From assembly GCF_035989885.1 (NCBI RefSeq), contig NZ_CP108518.1, forward strand, positions 2,174,501 to 2,238,500: 64,000 bases of DNA, read 5' to 3'. The stretch is from Streptomyces sp. NBC_01232. Its GTDB lineage: Bacteria; Actinomycetota; Actinomycetes; Streptomycetales; Streptomycetaceae. A program made the position numbers and the translations under genes. Below, piece after piece: positions 42,615-51,658 of the stretch. Numbering within the stretch: position 1 is the first letter of the stretch; every line of letters begins with the position of its first letter. The notes beneath the pieces are model-generated. The model was not told the DNA's origin. It worked only from the letters and a program-made list of their open reading frames with translations, and did not search any database.

Positions 42615-43792
42615 CAGACGGAACCCTGGAGCTCGGTCTCGATCTTGGTGAGCAGACGCTCCTCGATGTCGTCGACACCGATCTGCTGGACGAGCTCCGC
42701 GAAGAAGCCGCGGACGACCAGGCGGCGGGCCTCGTCGGCCGGGATGCCACGGGCCTGCAGGTAGAAGAGCTGCTCGTCGTCGAAGCGGCCGGTCGCGGAG
42801 GCGTGGCCGGCGCCGACGATCTCGCCGGTCTCGATCTCCAGGTTCGGCACCGAGTCGACCCGCGCGCCGTCCGTGAGGACGAGGTTGCGGTTCATCTCGT
42901 AGGTGTCGGTGCCCTCGGCGGTCTTCTCGATGAGCACGTCACCGATCCAGACGGCGTGGGCGTCCTGGCCCTGGAGCGCGCCCTTGTAGACCACGTTCGA
43001 CTTGCAGTGCGGCGCGTCGTGCGTGACCAGGAGGCGGTGCTCCTGGTGCTGGCCGGCGTCGGTGAAGTACAGGCCGAAGAGTTCCGCCTCGCCGCCGGGG
43101 CCGGCGTAGCTGATGCGGGGGTGGATGCGCACGACGTCGCCGCCGAAGGTGACCACGATCGACTTGAAGGTCGCGTCACGGCCGACCAGCGTGTTGTGCT
43201 GGGAGCAGTGGACGGCGGTGTCGTCCCAGTCCTGCACGGACACGACGGTGAGCTTGGCGCCGTCGCCGACCAGGAAGTCGACGTTCGCGGCGCGCACGCC
43301 GTCACCGGTGTGGTCGATGACGATGACGGCCTCGGCAAAGGCCTGCACGTCGAAGACGGTGTGGCCGAAGGTGGTGCCGCCCTCGCCGTGCAGCGTCACG
43401 CGCACCGGCTCGGTCAGGACCTGCTCCTTGGGCACGGTGACGACCGTGGCCTTCGCGAAGGACGAGAACGCCTGGGCGGCGATCCGGTCCACCGGGGTGC
43501 CGGCCTTGCCGATGCGCGCGTCGCCGCGCTCCACCGACTCGACCGTGACGCCCTCGGGCGCGTCGATCTGGGCCTTCATGCTGCCGTTGGCGACCGCGGT
43601 GCCGTCGTGCAGGCCCTTGAGACGGGCGAGCGGGGTGAACCGCCACTCCTCCTCGCGGCCGTTCGGGACCGGGAAGTCCGCCACGTCGAAGGACGGGGGC
43701 GCACTCATCCGGGTGGCAACGGTGGACTCGGCGGCCACCGCGATCGCGCCGGCGGTGGTCGAACCCGCCGGAATGTTCTGAGCCTCAGCCAT
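42614..43792 (-). CDS. sufD: Fe-S cluster assembly scaffold SufD
   Basis: A 392-residue beta-helix scaffold protein that forms SufBC2D. It has the family N-terminus DFPVPNGREEEWRFTPLARLKGL, the core DAGQHQEHRLLVTHDAPHCKSNVVYKGALQG, and the C-terminal GRFDDEQLFYLQARGIPADEARRLVVRGFFAEL shared by SufB and SufD. I chose ATG 43792 (MAEAQNIPAG, matching relatives as I recall). The in-frame GTG at 43810 is possible and is preceded directly by AAAGAGA. A TTGACG element in the 61-bp gap after sufB hints at an internal promoter, weakly. Confidence 0.93.
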   Translation of the reverse strand: MAEAQNIPAGSTTAGAIAVAAESTVATRMSAPPSFDVADFPVPNGREEEWRFTPLARLKGLHDGTAVANGSMKAQIDAPEGVTVESVERGDARIGKAGTPVDRIAAQAFSSFAKATVVTVPKEQVLTEPVRVTLHGEGGTTFGHTVFDVQAFAEAVIVIDHTGDGVRAANVDFLVGDGAKLTVVSVQDWDDTAVHCSQHNTLVGRDATFKSIVVTFGGDVVRIHPRISYAGPGGEAELFGLYFTDAGQHQEHRLLVTHDAPHCKSNVVYKGALQGQDAHAVWIGDVLIEKTAEGTDTYEMNRNLVLTDGARVDSVPNLEIETGEIVGAGHASATGRFDDEQLFYLQARGIPADEARRLVVRGFFAELVQQIGVDDIEERLLTKIETELQGSV

Positions 43793-43871
43793 GGCTGTCG
43801 TCTTGCTCACTCTCTTTAAAGAACACTGCCTACGTCAAAGGAGGTGCGGCGGGGGCGCCGCGTGGCCGGCG

Positions 43872-45287
43872 TCAGCCGACCGATCCCTCCATCTGCAGTT
43901 CGATCAGCCGGTTCAGCTCGAGGGCGTACTCCATGGGCAGCTCGCGCGCGATGGGCTCGACGAAGCCGCGCACGATCATGGCCATGGCCTCGAACTCCGT
44001 CATACCGCGGCTCATCAGGTAGAAGAGCTGGTCGTCGGAGACCTTGGAGACCGTGGCCTCGTGGCCCATGGAGACGTCGTCCTCGCGGACGTCCACGTAG
44101 GGGTACGTGTCCGAGCGGGAGATGGTGTCGACCAGGAGCGCGTCGCACAGCACGTTGGACTTCGAACCGTGGGCGCCCTCGCCGATCTCGACCAGGCCTC
44201 GGTAGGAGGTGCGGCCGCCGCCTCGCGCCACCGACTTGGAGACGATGTTCGAGGAGGTGTTCGGCGCCATGTGGACCATCTTGGAGCCGGCGTCCTGGTG
44301 CTGGCCCTCGCCCGCGAAGGCGATGGACAGGGTCTCGCCCTTGGCGTGCTCGCCCATCAGGTAGACGGCCGGGTACTTCATGGTGACCTTGGAACCGATG
44401 TTGCCGTCGATCCACTCCATGGTCGCGCCCTCGTACGCCACGGCGCGCTTGGTGACCAGGTTGTAGACGTTGTTCGACCAGTTCTGGATCGTCGTGTAGC
44501 GGCAGCGGCCGCCCTTCTTGACGATGATCTCGACTACGGCGCTGTGCAGCGAGTCCGAGGAGTAGATCGGGGCGGTGCAGCCCTCTACGTAGTGGACGTA
44601 GGCGTCCTCGTCGACGATGATCAGCGTCCGCTCGAACTGACCCATGTTCTCCGTGTTGATACGGAAGTAGGCCTGGAGCGGGATGTCGACCTTCACGCCC
44701 TTGGGGACGTAGATGAAGGAGCCGCCGGACCACACCGCGGTGTTCAGCGACGCGAACTTGTTGTCGCCGACCGGGATGACCGTGCCGAAGTACTCCTGGA
44801 AGAGCTCCGGGTGCTCCTTGAGCGCGGTGTCCGTGTCGAGGAAGATGACGCCCTGCTCCTCCAGGTCCTCACGGATCTGGTGGTAGACGACCTCGGACTC
44901 GTACTGGGCCGCGACACCGGCGACGAGGCGCTGCTTCTCCGCCTCCGGGATGCCGAGCTTGTCGTACGTGTTCTTGATGTCCTCGGGCAGGTCCTCCCAC
45001 GAAGCGGCCTGCTTCTCGGTGGAACGCACGAAGTACTTGATGTTGTCGAAGTCGATGCCCGAGAGGTCGGAACCCCAGTTCGGCATCGGCTTGCGGTCGA
45101 ACAGCTTCAGGCCCTTGAGACGGAGGTTGAGCATCCACTCCGGCTCGGACTTCTTCGCCGAGATGTCGCGGACGACCTCTTCGGACAGACCCCGCTTGGC
45201 AGCGGCACCGGCCGCGTCGGAGTCGGCCCAGCCGTATTCGTAGGTGCCCAGGCCATCGAGCTCAGGGTGAGCGATCTCCGTGGTCAT
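43872..45287 (-). CDS. sufB: Fe-S cluster assembly scaffold SufB
   Basis: The 471-residue SufB scaffold on which Fe-S clusters are built. Family stretches include [108 protein letters not shown] with a conserved cysteine, and [13 protein letters not shown] with a second. ATG at 45287 overlaps the sufR stop, so synthesis is coupled to its repressor. It is the first structural gene of the operon. Confidence 0.97.
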   Translation of the reverse strand: MTTEIAHPELDGLGTYEYGWADSDAAGAAAKRGLSEEVVRDISAKKSEPEWMLNLRLKGLKLFDRKPMPNWGSDLSGIDFDNIKYFVRSTEKQAASWEDLPEDIKNTYDKLGIPEAEKQRLVAGVAAQYESEVVYHQIREDLEEQGVIFLDTDTALKEHPELFQEYFGTVIPVGDNKFASLNTAVWSGGSFIYVPKGVKVDIPLQAYFRINTENMGQFERTLIIVDEDAYVHYVEGCTAPIYSSDSLHSAVVEIIVKKGGRCRYTTIQNWSNNVYNLVTKRAVAYEGATMEWIDGNIGSKVTMKYPAVYLMGEHAKGETLSIAFAGEGQHQDAGSKMVHMAPNTSSNIVSKSVARGGGRTSYRGLVEIGEGAHGSKSNVLCDALLVDTISRSDTYPYVDVREDDVSMGHEATVSKVSDDQLFYLMSRGMTEFEAMAMIVRGFVEPIARELPMEYALELNRLIELQMEGSVG

Positions 45288-46045
45288 GCGGGGTTCCTCC
45301 CGGCCGTACTTGCAGATACTGATGTGTCGGTCTGTGCGGTGCTCGCGCTACGCGGAATGAACGTCGTGCACACCCCGTCGCCATGGGCGATCGTGGCGAG
45401 GCGCTGCACATGGGTCCCGAGCAGGCGGGAGAAGACCTCGGTCTCCGCCTCGCACAGCTGCGGGAACTGCTCGGCGACGTGCGCGACCGGGCAGTGGTGC
45501 TGGCAGAGCTGTTCACCGCTGTGCGGACCGGGAGCGCTCTTCGCCGTAGCAGCGTACCCGTCCACGGTCAACGCCCTGGCAAGGGCCTCCGCGCGCTCCT
45601 GGGGAGCGGCGGCCTCGACGGCTTCCTTGTAGGCCTGCGCCTGCGCTTCCATCCGCGCCCGGGCGAAGGCGGCGACGGCCACCTCGCCCTGCTCGCCGCC
45701 GCCGACCGACTGCGCGATCCAGCGCAGGGCGTCCGCGGCGAGCGTGTCGTAGGACTGGTCGAAGGCGTCGCGGCCACAGTCGGTGAGCGCGAAGACCTTG
45801 GCGGGCCGACCCCGGGTGCGCGCACCGTACACACGCTGCTCACGGGGTTCGACCACGTCGTCGGTGACGAGCGTGTCGAGGTGGCGGCGGACGGCGGCCT
45901 GGGTGAGGCCGAGACGCTGGGCGAGGTCGGCGACGGTGGAAGGACCGTGGTCCAGGATCGAGCGCGCCACGCGGTTGCGGGTTGACCGCTCCCCGGTGCC
46001 GAGCTCCCCCTGAGGGGTGTCGATCTGCCGTTCGCCGTATTTCAC
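45284..46045 (-). CDS. sufR: SufR-type iron-sulfur repressor of the suf operon
   Basis: A 253-residue DeoR/ArsR-like winged-helix protein. The DNA-binding domain contains [29 protein letters not shown], and the C-terminal domain has the cysteine set [25 protein letters not shown] that matches the [4Fe-4S] ligands of SufR. It heads the suf operon, so holo-SufR would repress suf when clusters are plentiful. The GTG start at 46045 has no ribosome site, and a palindrome CAAC-N6-GTTG begins at the start codon, so the mRNA is probably leaderless and the repressor sits on the transcription start. Confidence 0.92.
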   Translation of the reverse strand: MKYGERQIDTPQGELGTGERSTRNRVARSILDHGPSTVADLAQRLGLTQAAVRRHLDTLVTDDVVEPREQRVYGARTRGRPAKVFALTDCGRDAFDQSYDTLAADALRWIAQSVGGGEQGEVAVAAFARARMEAQAQAYKEAVEAAAPQERAEALARALTVDGYAATAKSAPGPHSGEQLCQHHCPVAHVAEQFPQLCEAETEVFSRLLGTHVQRLATIAHGDGVCTTFIPRSASTAQTDTSVSASTAGRNPA

Positions 46046-46058
46046 AACGCCATTGTTG
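46045..46058. promoter_or_regulatory. CAAC-N6-GTTG operator at the sufR start
   Basis: CAAC-GCCATT-GTTG, palindromic arms with a 6-bp spacer, overlapping the first base of the sufR start codon. I recall a site of this form reported for Streptomyces SufR; that is memory, not checked. Confidence 0.7.
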
Positions 46059-46525
46059 CGTAATTAACCGAGCGGCGACAAGCCGTGATGGACGCCACCC
46101 CTGGTGGCCTCCATCACTAAGGGTTACCTTATTTATCGACGGAGAGTTATTCGGAGGGGGACATTCCGCAACCTTTCCGGGTGCGGCCAGTGAGCCGGCA
46201 AACCGCTCCCCACCAGCACGGCTGCGCCCGTATTCACACTCCGCGACCGTGAACACCGAGTTCCGGAAAAGATCACCGAAAGATTCCGACCGGTTCAGGA
46301 CCACCAGGCTGAAAAAGAACCGAATTCGCGACGCGAGGTCCGGATCCCGGAGGGACGCAGCGGGGTCGCAGGGGTGCGGAGGGGGTTCGGAACGGGGTCG
46401 GAACGGGGTCGGAACGGGGTCGGATCGGGATCCGGTCGGGGGGCGGCAGGGGCCGGGGCGAGGGCGGAGGGGCCTCGACCCCCGGGACCCGCAGCCCCTC
46501 CCCCGGCTCCGTAGACTCACCCCCC
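46046..46525. other. 480-bp divergent region between sufR and the ABC exporter
   Basis: It contains the SufR operator, a strong hairpin (GTGATGGA 46085-46092 with TCCATCAC 46110-46117 plus inner CCACC/GGTGG), an inverted repeat TAAGG-GTTA-CCTTA (46118-46131), and a GC-rich array of 11-bp repeats (46389-46432). Around 46140-46330 the base composition is lower in GC than elsewhere, fitting promoters. I see no gene. Confidence 0.55.
46389..46432 (+). repeat. Four 11-bp tandem repeats (GGAACGGGGTC)
   Basis: GGAACGGGGTC is repeated exactly at 46389, 46400 and 46411, and a fourth, altered copy GGATCGGGATC follows at 46422. The period equals one DNA helical turn. It lies 94 bp before the ABC ATPase start. 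Confidence 0.8.
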
Positions 46526-47452
46526 ATGAGCAACGACCCCGCCGTGGAGATCCGCGGACTGGTGAAGCGGTACGGCACCAAGACCGCGGTGGACGGCCTG
46601 GACCTCACCGTCCGCAGCGGTTCCGTCACCGCCGTCCTCGGTCCCAACGGCGCGGGCAAGACGACCACGGTGGAGACCTGCGAGGGCTACCACCGCCCCG
46701 ACGCCGGCACCGTCCGCGTCCTCGGCCTCGACCCGGTCGCGCAGGCCGAGGCCCTGCGCCCGCGGATCGGCGTGATGCTGCAGTCCGGAGGCGTCTACTC
46801 CGGAGCCCGCGCCGTCGAGATGCTGCGCCACATGGCCAAGCTGTACGCCGATCCGCTCGACGTCGCCGCCCTGGTGGAACGCCTCGGGCTCGGCGGCTGC
46901 GGCCGCACCGCCTACCGCCGGCTGTCCGGCGGCCAGCAGCAGCGCCTCGCCCTGGCCATGGCCGTCGTGGGCCGCCCCGAACTGGTCTTCCTGGACGAAC
47001 CCACCGCCGGCCTGGACCCGCAGGCCCGCCGCGCGACCTGGGACCTCGTACGGGAACTGCGCACCGACGGGGTCACCGTCGTCCTCACCACGCACCACAT
47101 GGACGAGGCCGAGCAGCTCGCCGACGAGGTCGCCATCGTGGACGCCGGCAGGGTCATCGTGCACGGCAGCCCCGAGCAGCTGTGCCGGGGCGGAGCCGAG
47201 AACACCCTGCGCTTCACCGGCCGCCCCTCCCTCGACCTCGCCTCGCTGCTGAAGGCGCTGCCCGACGGCACCGAGGCCGCCGAGCTCACCCCTGGCGTCT
47301 ACCGCGTCACCGGCGACGTCGACCCCCAGCTGCTGGCCACCGTCGCCTCCTGGTGCGCGCAGCACGGCGTGATGCCGAGCAGCCTCACCGTGGAGCGGCA
47401 CACCCTCGAGGACGTCTTCCTCGAACTGACCGGTAAGGAGCTGCGCGCATGA
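46526..47452 (+). CDS. ABC transporter ATP-binding protein (export type)
   Basis: A 308-residue ATPase of a drug/polyketide-type ABC-2 exporter. Walker A is GPNGAGKTTT (39-48), the signature is RLSGGQQQRLALAM, Walker B is LVFLDEPTAGLDP, followed by the switch histidine in LTTHHMDEAEQLAD. A C-terminal extension (about residues 225-305) follows, as in DrrA-like proteins. The start is ATG 46526. Its stop overlaps the permease start (ATGA). Substrate unknown; no resistance or biosynthesis genes adjoin. Confidence 0.93.
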   Translation: MSNDPAVEIRGLVKRYGTKTAVDGLDLTVRSGSVTAVLGPNGAGKTTTVETCEGYHRPDAGTVRVLGLDPVAQAEALRPRIGVMLQSGGVYSGARAVEMLRHMAKLYADPLDVAALVERLGLGGCGRTAYRRLSGGQQQRLALAMAVVGRPELVFLDEPTAGLDPQARRATWDLVRELRTDGVTVVLTTHHMDEAEQLADEVAIVDAGRVIVHGSPEQLCRGGAENTLRFTGRPSLDLASLLKALPDGTEAAELTPGVYRVTGDVDPQLLATVASWCAQHGVMPSSLTVERHTLEDVFLELTGKELRA

Positions 47453-48216
47453 GCGCCGGTACGTTCACCCCCAGCCCGGGGGCCGCGCCCGTGTCCCGCA
47501 TGATCCTCGCGCAGACGGCGCTGGAGACCCGGATGCTGCTGCGCAACGGGGAGCAGCTGCTGCTGACCGTGATCATCCCGGCGCTGCTGCTGACCCTCTT
47601 CTCCGCCGTCGACATCGTGGACACCGGCAGCGAGAAGTCCGTGGACTTCCTCGCGCCCGGGATCCTGGCGCTCGCCGTGCTGTCCACCGCCTTCACCGGC
47701 CAGGCCATCGCCACCGGCTTCGACCGCCGCTACGGGGTCCTCAAGCGGCTCGGGGCCTCCCCCCTGCCGCGCTGGGCCCTGATGGCCGCCAAGACCCTGT
47801 CGGTGATGGTCACCGAGGTGCTGCAGATCGCCCTGCTGACGGTGATCGCGCTCGCGCTCGGATGGTCCCCGCAGGGCAACCCGCTGTCGGTGGCCGCGCT
47901 GGTCCTGCTGGGCACCGCCGCCTTCTCCGGGCTCGGGCTGCTGATGGCGGGCACCCTCAAGGCCGAGATGACCCTGGCCGCCGCCAACCTGGTCTTCCTG
48001 CTCCTGCTGGTCGGCGGCGGGGTGATCGTCCCGCTGGAGAAGTTCCCGGACGCCGTGCAGTCCGTACTGGGGCTGCTGCCCATCTCGGCCCTGTCCGACG
48101 GGCTGCGGGAGGTCCTCCAGCACGGGGCCGCGTTCCCGTGGGGCGACGCGGCCGTGCTGGCGGGCTGGGCCGTACTTGGTCTGGGCGCCGCCGCGCGGCT
48201 CTTCCGCTGGGAATGA
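47449..48216 (+). CDS. ABC-2 type transporter permease
   Basis: A 255-residue membrane permease with six hydrophobic helices, resembling DrrB/ABC-2 permeases. The conserved helix-loop region LAPGILALAVLSTAFTGQAIATGFDRRYGVLKRLGASPLPRWAL is typical. It is translationally coupled to the ATPase gene and forms with it a complete exporter (two ATPases and two permeases). Confidence 0.92.
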   Translation: MSAGTFTPSPGAAPVSRMILAQTALETRMLLRNGEQLLLTVIIPALLLTLFSAVDIVDTGSEKSVDFLAPGILALAVLSTAFTGQAIATGFDRRYGVLKRLGASPLPRWALMAAKTLSVMVTEVLQIALLTVIALALGWSPQGNPLSVAALVLLGTAAFSGLGLLMAGTLKAEMTLAAANLVFLLLLVGGGVIVPLEKFPDAVQSVLGLLPISALSDGLREVLQHGAAFPWGDAAVLAGWAVLGLGAAARLFRWE

Positions 48217-48283
48217 AATCCCGCCCGCCCCGACGGCACAGCGGCGAGGATGGTCGCCTCACACATGAAGCCGGGGGGCGGAC

Positions 48284-49417
48284 ATGGTGCAGCGGGAGGC
48301 CGTTCTACGGCTGGACGATCAATGGGCACGGGTGCGCTCGGGGGCGGAGCACGCGGCGCCCGGGGAGCGTGACCGGCTCCTCGACGAGCTGATCGGCGCC
48401 CTGCGCCCGTTCGACGACGATCCGCGGTGCACCGCCCTGCTCGGGCTGCGCCTCGCCGACCGCGCCGCCCTGAGGTTCGCCGCGGGGGACCGCGCGGGCG
48501 CCCTCGCCACGATCGAGGAGGGGCTGCGCAGCTCCGAGCGCGCGGCCGGCCAGTCCCCCGAATTCGCCCGCTGGTACGCCCGCGGGCTGATCAACCACGG
48601 GGTGTGGCTGGCCTGGCCGCTGAGCGACGGCGCCCGGCTGCCGAAGCACCCGCTGGGCCCGGCGGCCGGCGAGGGGCCGAGCGCCATGGAGCGGGCGGCA
48701 GGTGAGCGTGCCCGCGATCTGACCCGGACCGCGGTGGGGGTGTGGGCGGCACTGGACCAGCAGGATCCGGTCAACCGGCGGGGCCTGGCCCAGGCCAAGG
48801 TGTTCCTCGGGGACCGTCTCGCCGAGCTGGGGTCCGCCGAGGAGGCCGTGGCCTGGGCCGTGGCCGCCGAGTCCGACTTCCGGCAGCTGCTGCTCGCGGA
48901 CCCGGCCGCGGAGGAGTCGGGGGAGGCGGAGGAGGCTCTTGATCACATCGGCCGCCAGCTGGAACTCCGCCTGCGCTTCCTGGCCTTCGACTCCCTGGTC
49001 AGCCTGCGCGCGCAGGGGCTGCTGCCCGAACGGCTGCTGCCCCGGGCCGTGGTGGCCGCACGGATCCAGGGGGTGGAGGAGCCCGGGATCGCCGCCGGGC
49101 TGGGTCTCGGCGTCGAGCAGGTGCGCACGATGCTGGAGGTCACCCCGTGGCTCGCGGTGTGGCGCTTCGAGGTCCGCGGACCTGACGGACTATGGAACGT
49201 ACTGCCTCATCCCTGGCACAGCGCCACAGAAGTAAGGAATAGGACAGCCGAGGATGTAGCGGGCGAATTACTGCGCGGGTTCACCGACTCCGCGGACTAC
49301 CCGGGCGACGGCGGCCATTGGCGCATCCTCCTGTGGTGGCACGAGGAGGGCGACCCCGTGGGGGCCAGGTTCCGGCTGGTCGTCGGCCCCGACGCCCCCA
49401 TGGCCACCCCCTCGTGA
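48284..49417 (+). CDS. Hypothetical helical-repeat protein with a TTA codon
   Basis: A 377-residue soluble, largely helical protein of TPR-like character (repeats such as LGLRLADRAALRFAAGDRAGALATIEEGL and GLAQAKVFLGDRLAELGSAEEAVAWAVAAES), then a C-terminal domain with GHWRILLWWHEEGDPVGARFRLVVG. No motif was recognised. Codon 329 is TTA (49268-49270), read in Streptomyces by the bldA tRNA. It lies in a 51-bp stretch (49220-49270) with several other unusual codons (AGG, AAT, AGG, ACA, GAT, GTA). Start at GTG? No: the ATG at 48284 follows GGCGGAC. Function unknown; the TTA suggests developmental control. Confidence 0.75.
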   Translation: MVQREAVLRLDDQWARVRSGAEHAAPGERDRLLDELIGALRPFDDDPRCTALLGLRLADRAALRFAAGDRAGALATIEEGLRSSERAAGQSPEFARWYARGLINHGVWLAWPLSDGARLPKHPLGPAAGEGPSAMERAAGERARDLTRTAVGVWAALDQQDPVNRRGLAQAKVFLGDRLAELGSAEEAVAWAVAAESDFRQLLLADPAAEESGEAEEALDHIGRQLELRLRFLAFDSLVSLRAQGLLPERLLPRAVVAARIQGVEEPGIAAGLGLGVEQVRTMLEVTPWLAVWRFEVRGPDGLWNVLPHPWHSATEVRNRTAEDVAGELLRGFTDSADYPGDGGHWRILLWWHEEGDPVGARFRLVVGPDAPMATPS

Positions 49418-49444
49418 AACTTTGCACAAGGGGTCGCCTACGAT
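49415..49444 (+). promoter_or_regulatory. Probable ctaA promoter with leaderless start
   Basis: TGAAAC (49415-49420) and TACGAT (49439-49444) are 18 bp apart and seven bases lie between the latter and the GTG at 49452. No ribosome site is present, so the message probably starts at the start codon. Confidence 0.5.
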
Positions 49445-49451
49445 ATGGGGC

Positions 49452-50411
49452 GTGTTGAACCCCCTCGCCCACATCGCCAGCCGCTGGACCCCGTCACCCC
49501 GGACCGTCCAGCGGGCCGCACTCGCCGCGCTCGTCATGAGCGTGGTCATCGTCGTCACCGGCGGAGCGGTACGGCTGACCGGATCCGGCCTCGGCTGCGA
49601 CACCTGGCCCAAGTGCACCGACGACAGCCTGCTCGTGACACAGGAGCAGGGCTTCCACGGCGCCATCGAATTCGGCAACCGCATGCTGACCTACGTGCTC
49701 AGCGCGGCCGTCGGCTGGGCGATCATCGCCGCCCGCTCGGCCAAGCCGTGGCGGCACTCCCTGACGAAGCTCGGCTGGGTGCAGTTCTTCGTCGTGATGG
49801 CGAACGCCGTACTCGGCGGCATCACCGTCCTGACGGGGCTCAACCCCTACAGCGTGGCCGGGCACTTCCTGCTCGCCACCGCACTGATCACCGTGACGAC
49901 GCTCACCTGGCAGCGCACCCGCGAGGGCGACGGCGCACCCAGGCCGCGCGTGCCCGGCCCGGTGCGCAAGCTGTCGTGGGCGCTGCTCGCGACCACCCTC
50001 GTCCTGATCGCGGCGGGCACCGTCGTGACCGGTTCCGGCCCGCACGCCGGTGACAGCAGCGAGATCAAGCGCATGCCCTTCGACTGGGACACCACGGCCC
50101 ACGTGCACGCCGTCTCGGCCTGGGTGGTGTGCGCGCTCGCGGTCGCGATGTGGCTGGTCCTGCGCATCGTGGACGCCCCCGCCGACACCCGGGCGCGCGC
50201 CCGCGACCTGCTGCTCGTCCTGCTCGCCCAGGGCGCCATCGGTTACGTGCAGTACGCCACCCAGGTCCCCGAGGCACTGGTCGCCGCGCACATGCTGGGC
50301 TCGTGCCTGGTGTGGATCGCCGTGCTCCGGGTCGCGCTGAGCCTGCGCGAGCGGCCGGCCGAGCAGGCCGGGGTCCCCGCCCAGGGCGACCCGCAGCTCT
50401 CCGCGGTCTGA
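49452..50411 (+). CDS. ctaA: Heme A synthase CtaA (COX15)
   Basis: Oxidises heme O to heme A for cytochrome c oxidase in the membrane. The 319-residue protein has eight hydrophobic helices, the extracytoplasmic cysteine pair Cys49/Cys55 in SGLGCDTWPKC, the heme-site region around EFGNRMLTYV, and the repeated fold in the second half (DTTAHVHAVSAWVV, AAHMLGSCLVW). GTG 49452 is chosen because the residues before it do not fit relatives and there is a -10-like TACGAT just upstream. The heme O synthase gene lies about 1.6 kb away on the other strand. Confidence 0.93.
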   Translation: MLNPLAHIASRWTPSPRTVQRAALAALVMSVVIVVTGGAVRLTGSGLGCDTWPKCTDDSLLVTQEQGFHGAIEFGNRMLTYVLSAAVGWAIIAARSAKPWRHSLTKLGWVQFFVVMANAVLGGITVLTGLNPYSVAGHFLLATALITVTTLTWQRTREGDGAPRPRVPGPVRKLSWALLATTLVLIAAGTVVTGSGPHAGDSSEIKRMPFDWDTTAHVHAVSAWVVCALAVAMWLVLRIVDAPADTRARARDLLLVLLAQGAIGYVQYATQVPEALVAAHMLGSCLVWIAVLRVALSLRERPAEQAGVPAQGDPQLSAV

Positions 50412-50421
50412 GCCGGGCCCG

Positions 50422-51531
50422 TCAGGGCCGGTCCAGCCGGTAGACGCGGCGGGCGTTGCCCGCCGCGACCATGGCCGCCACCCGTTCCGCGTCCCGCCAG
50501 GACCAGGACCCCTCGGCGACCCACCCGCCCAGCGCCCGGCCCAGCGCCTCGCGGAACACCAGGGCGCCGATCGCGTGCAGCTCGGGCAGGCGTCCGCCCC
50601 CGCTGGAGAACAGCACCTTCCCGAACGGTGCGATCTCCAGCAGCTCCGTCAGGGCCGCCGCGGCCCGCGACCCGGTCCGCCCGAGGGCCGCGCCCGTATC
50701 GGCGTAGACGTGCGGGAAGGCCGCCGCGAGCTGCGCGCTGCGGCGGTGGTCCGGATGTCCCCCGAGCAGCACCAGCCGCGTGCCGAGGCCCGCGGTGGCC
50801 CGTACGAACCCGGTCAGCGGCGCAGGATCCGCCGCTCCGGTGTGCAGCTGGAGCGGCAGCCCGGACGCCACCGCGCTCCACAGCAGGTGCGCCAGGAGTA
50901 CGGGGTCCCGTACGGCTCCGCCCCGCGGCCGCCCGGCCAGCCACCGTCCGGCCGCCCCGCGCACCGCGCCGGGACCGGGCGGCTCGGGCCCGACCGGCGG
51001 GGTGTCCGCAGGGTCCGCGCCGTCCGGGCGGGTGAAGGCCGTGGCGCAGGTGAAGGCGGCGGCCCCGGCGGCGGCGTGGTGGATCGCCTCGGCGAGGTTG
51101 GCGAGGAAGGCGCCCACCGTTCCGGAGGTGTCGGCGACCTGCTCGGCCAGTAACTCCAGCCGGACGGCCTCGAAGACCTCCGCGTCCCCGGCGAGCGCCA
51201 GTTCCTTGGGGCCGGTGAGGTCCCCGGCCACCCCGGTGTCGACCAGGTAGGCGGCGACCGGGGATCCCCTCAGCAGCCGCCGGGCGGTTTCGGCCGCGCC
51301 GAGCTCCCGCCGGCGCGCCAGATAGCGGGCGGGGGTGGCGTGCGGCTCCAGCCCCAGCAGTGGCGCGCACCAGCGGCGCACCGCGAAGCCGGTCTGCGTG
51401 TCGAAGAAGGTGGTGCCCGCGGCGGGCGGGCCCGCCGAGCGCATCAGCTGGGCCTCGAAGGTGCCCAGGCCCAGCTCCGTACGGAGTACTCCGTGGCAGT
51501 ACTGGTCCACCAGGGGCGGCGTTTCGATCAT
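50422..51531 (-). CDS. Amidohydrolase-family protein
   Basis: A 369-residue amidohydrolase-fold protein (Amidohydro_2 type). It starts with DQYCHGVLRTELG (in place of an HxH metal motif it has only one histidine), has LPLQLHTGAADPA in the middle, LVLLGGHPDHRRSAQLAAAFPHVYADTGA, and ends with VLFSSGGGRLPELHAIGALVFREAL and ARRVYRL. Altered metal residues at the first site make activity uncertain; a relation to glutamine-synthetase-linked amidohydrolases is possible. The in-frame GTG at 51570 with AGGA before it is an alternative start. Function unassigned. Confidence 0.75.
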   Translation of the reverse strand: MIETPPLVDQYCHGVLRTELGLGTFEAQLMRSAGPPAAGTTFFDTQTGFAVRRWCAPLLGLEPHATPARYLARRRELGAAETARRLLRGSPVAAYLVDTGVAGDLTGPKELALAGDAEVFEAVRLELLAEQVADTSGTVGAFLANLAEAIHHAAAGAAAFTCATAFTRPDGADPADTPPVGPEPPGPGAVRGAAGRWLAGRPRGGAVRDPVLLAHLLWSAVASGLPLQLHTGAADPAPLTGFVRATAGLGTRLVLLGGHPDHRRSAQLAAAFPHVYADTGAALGRTGSRAAAALTELLEIAPFGKVLFSSGGGRLPELHAIGALVFREALGRALGGWVAEGSWSWRDAERVAAMVAAGNARRVYRLDRP

Positions 51532-51658
51532 CCGGGCATCCCGTTGCGGACGTGAGGAAGGGGCTTCCACACGTCCTAACGGGTGAGCGGGGTGTGAGGT
51601 GTTGCTCGGGCTGTTGACCGAGACGGCACTCCCCCGCCCCCCGGACGGGTTCTACGGC

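Noticed and set aside
46118..46131. TAAGG-GTTA-CCTTA as an iron box (DmdR/DtxR type) for the suf operon
   Set aside because: The AGG and CCT half-sites are too close compared with the 19-bp DtxR-type palindrome, and a separate SufR operator already lies at the start codon.
46389..46432. PHO box on the minus strand (11-bp period, units starting GTTCC)
   Set aside because: Only the first four bases of each unit fit the PhoP unit; the rest does not, and the neighbouring genes have no clear phosphate role.
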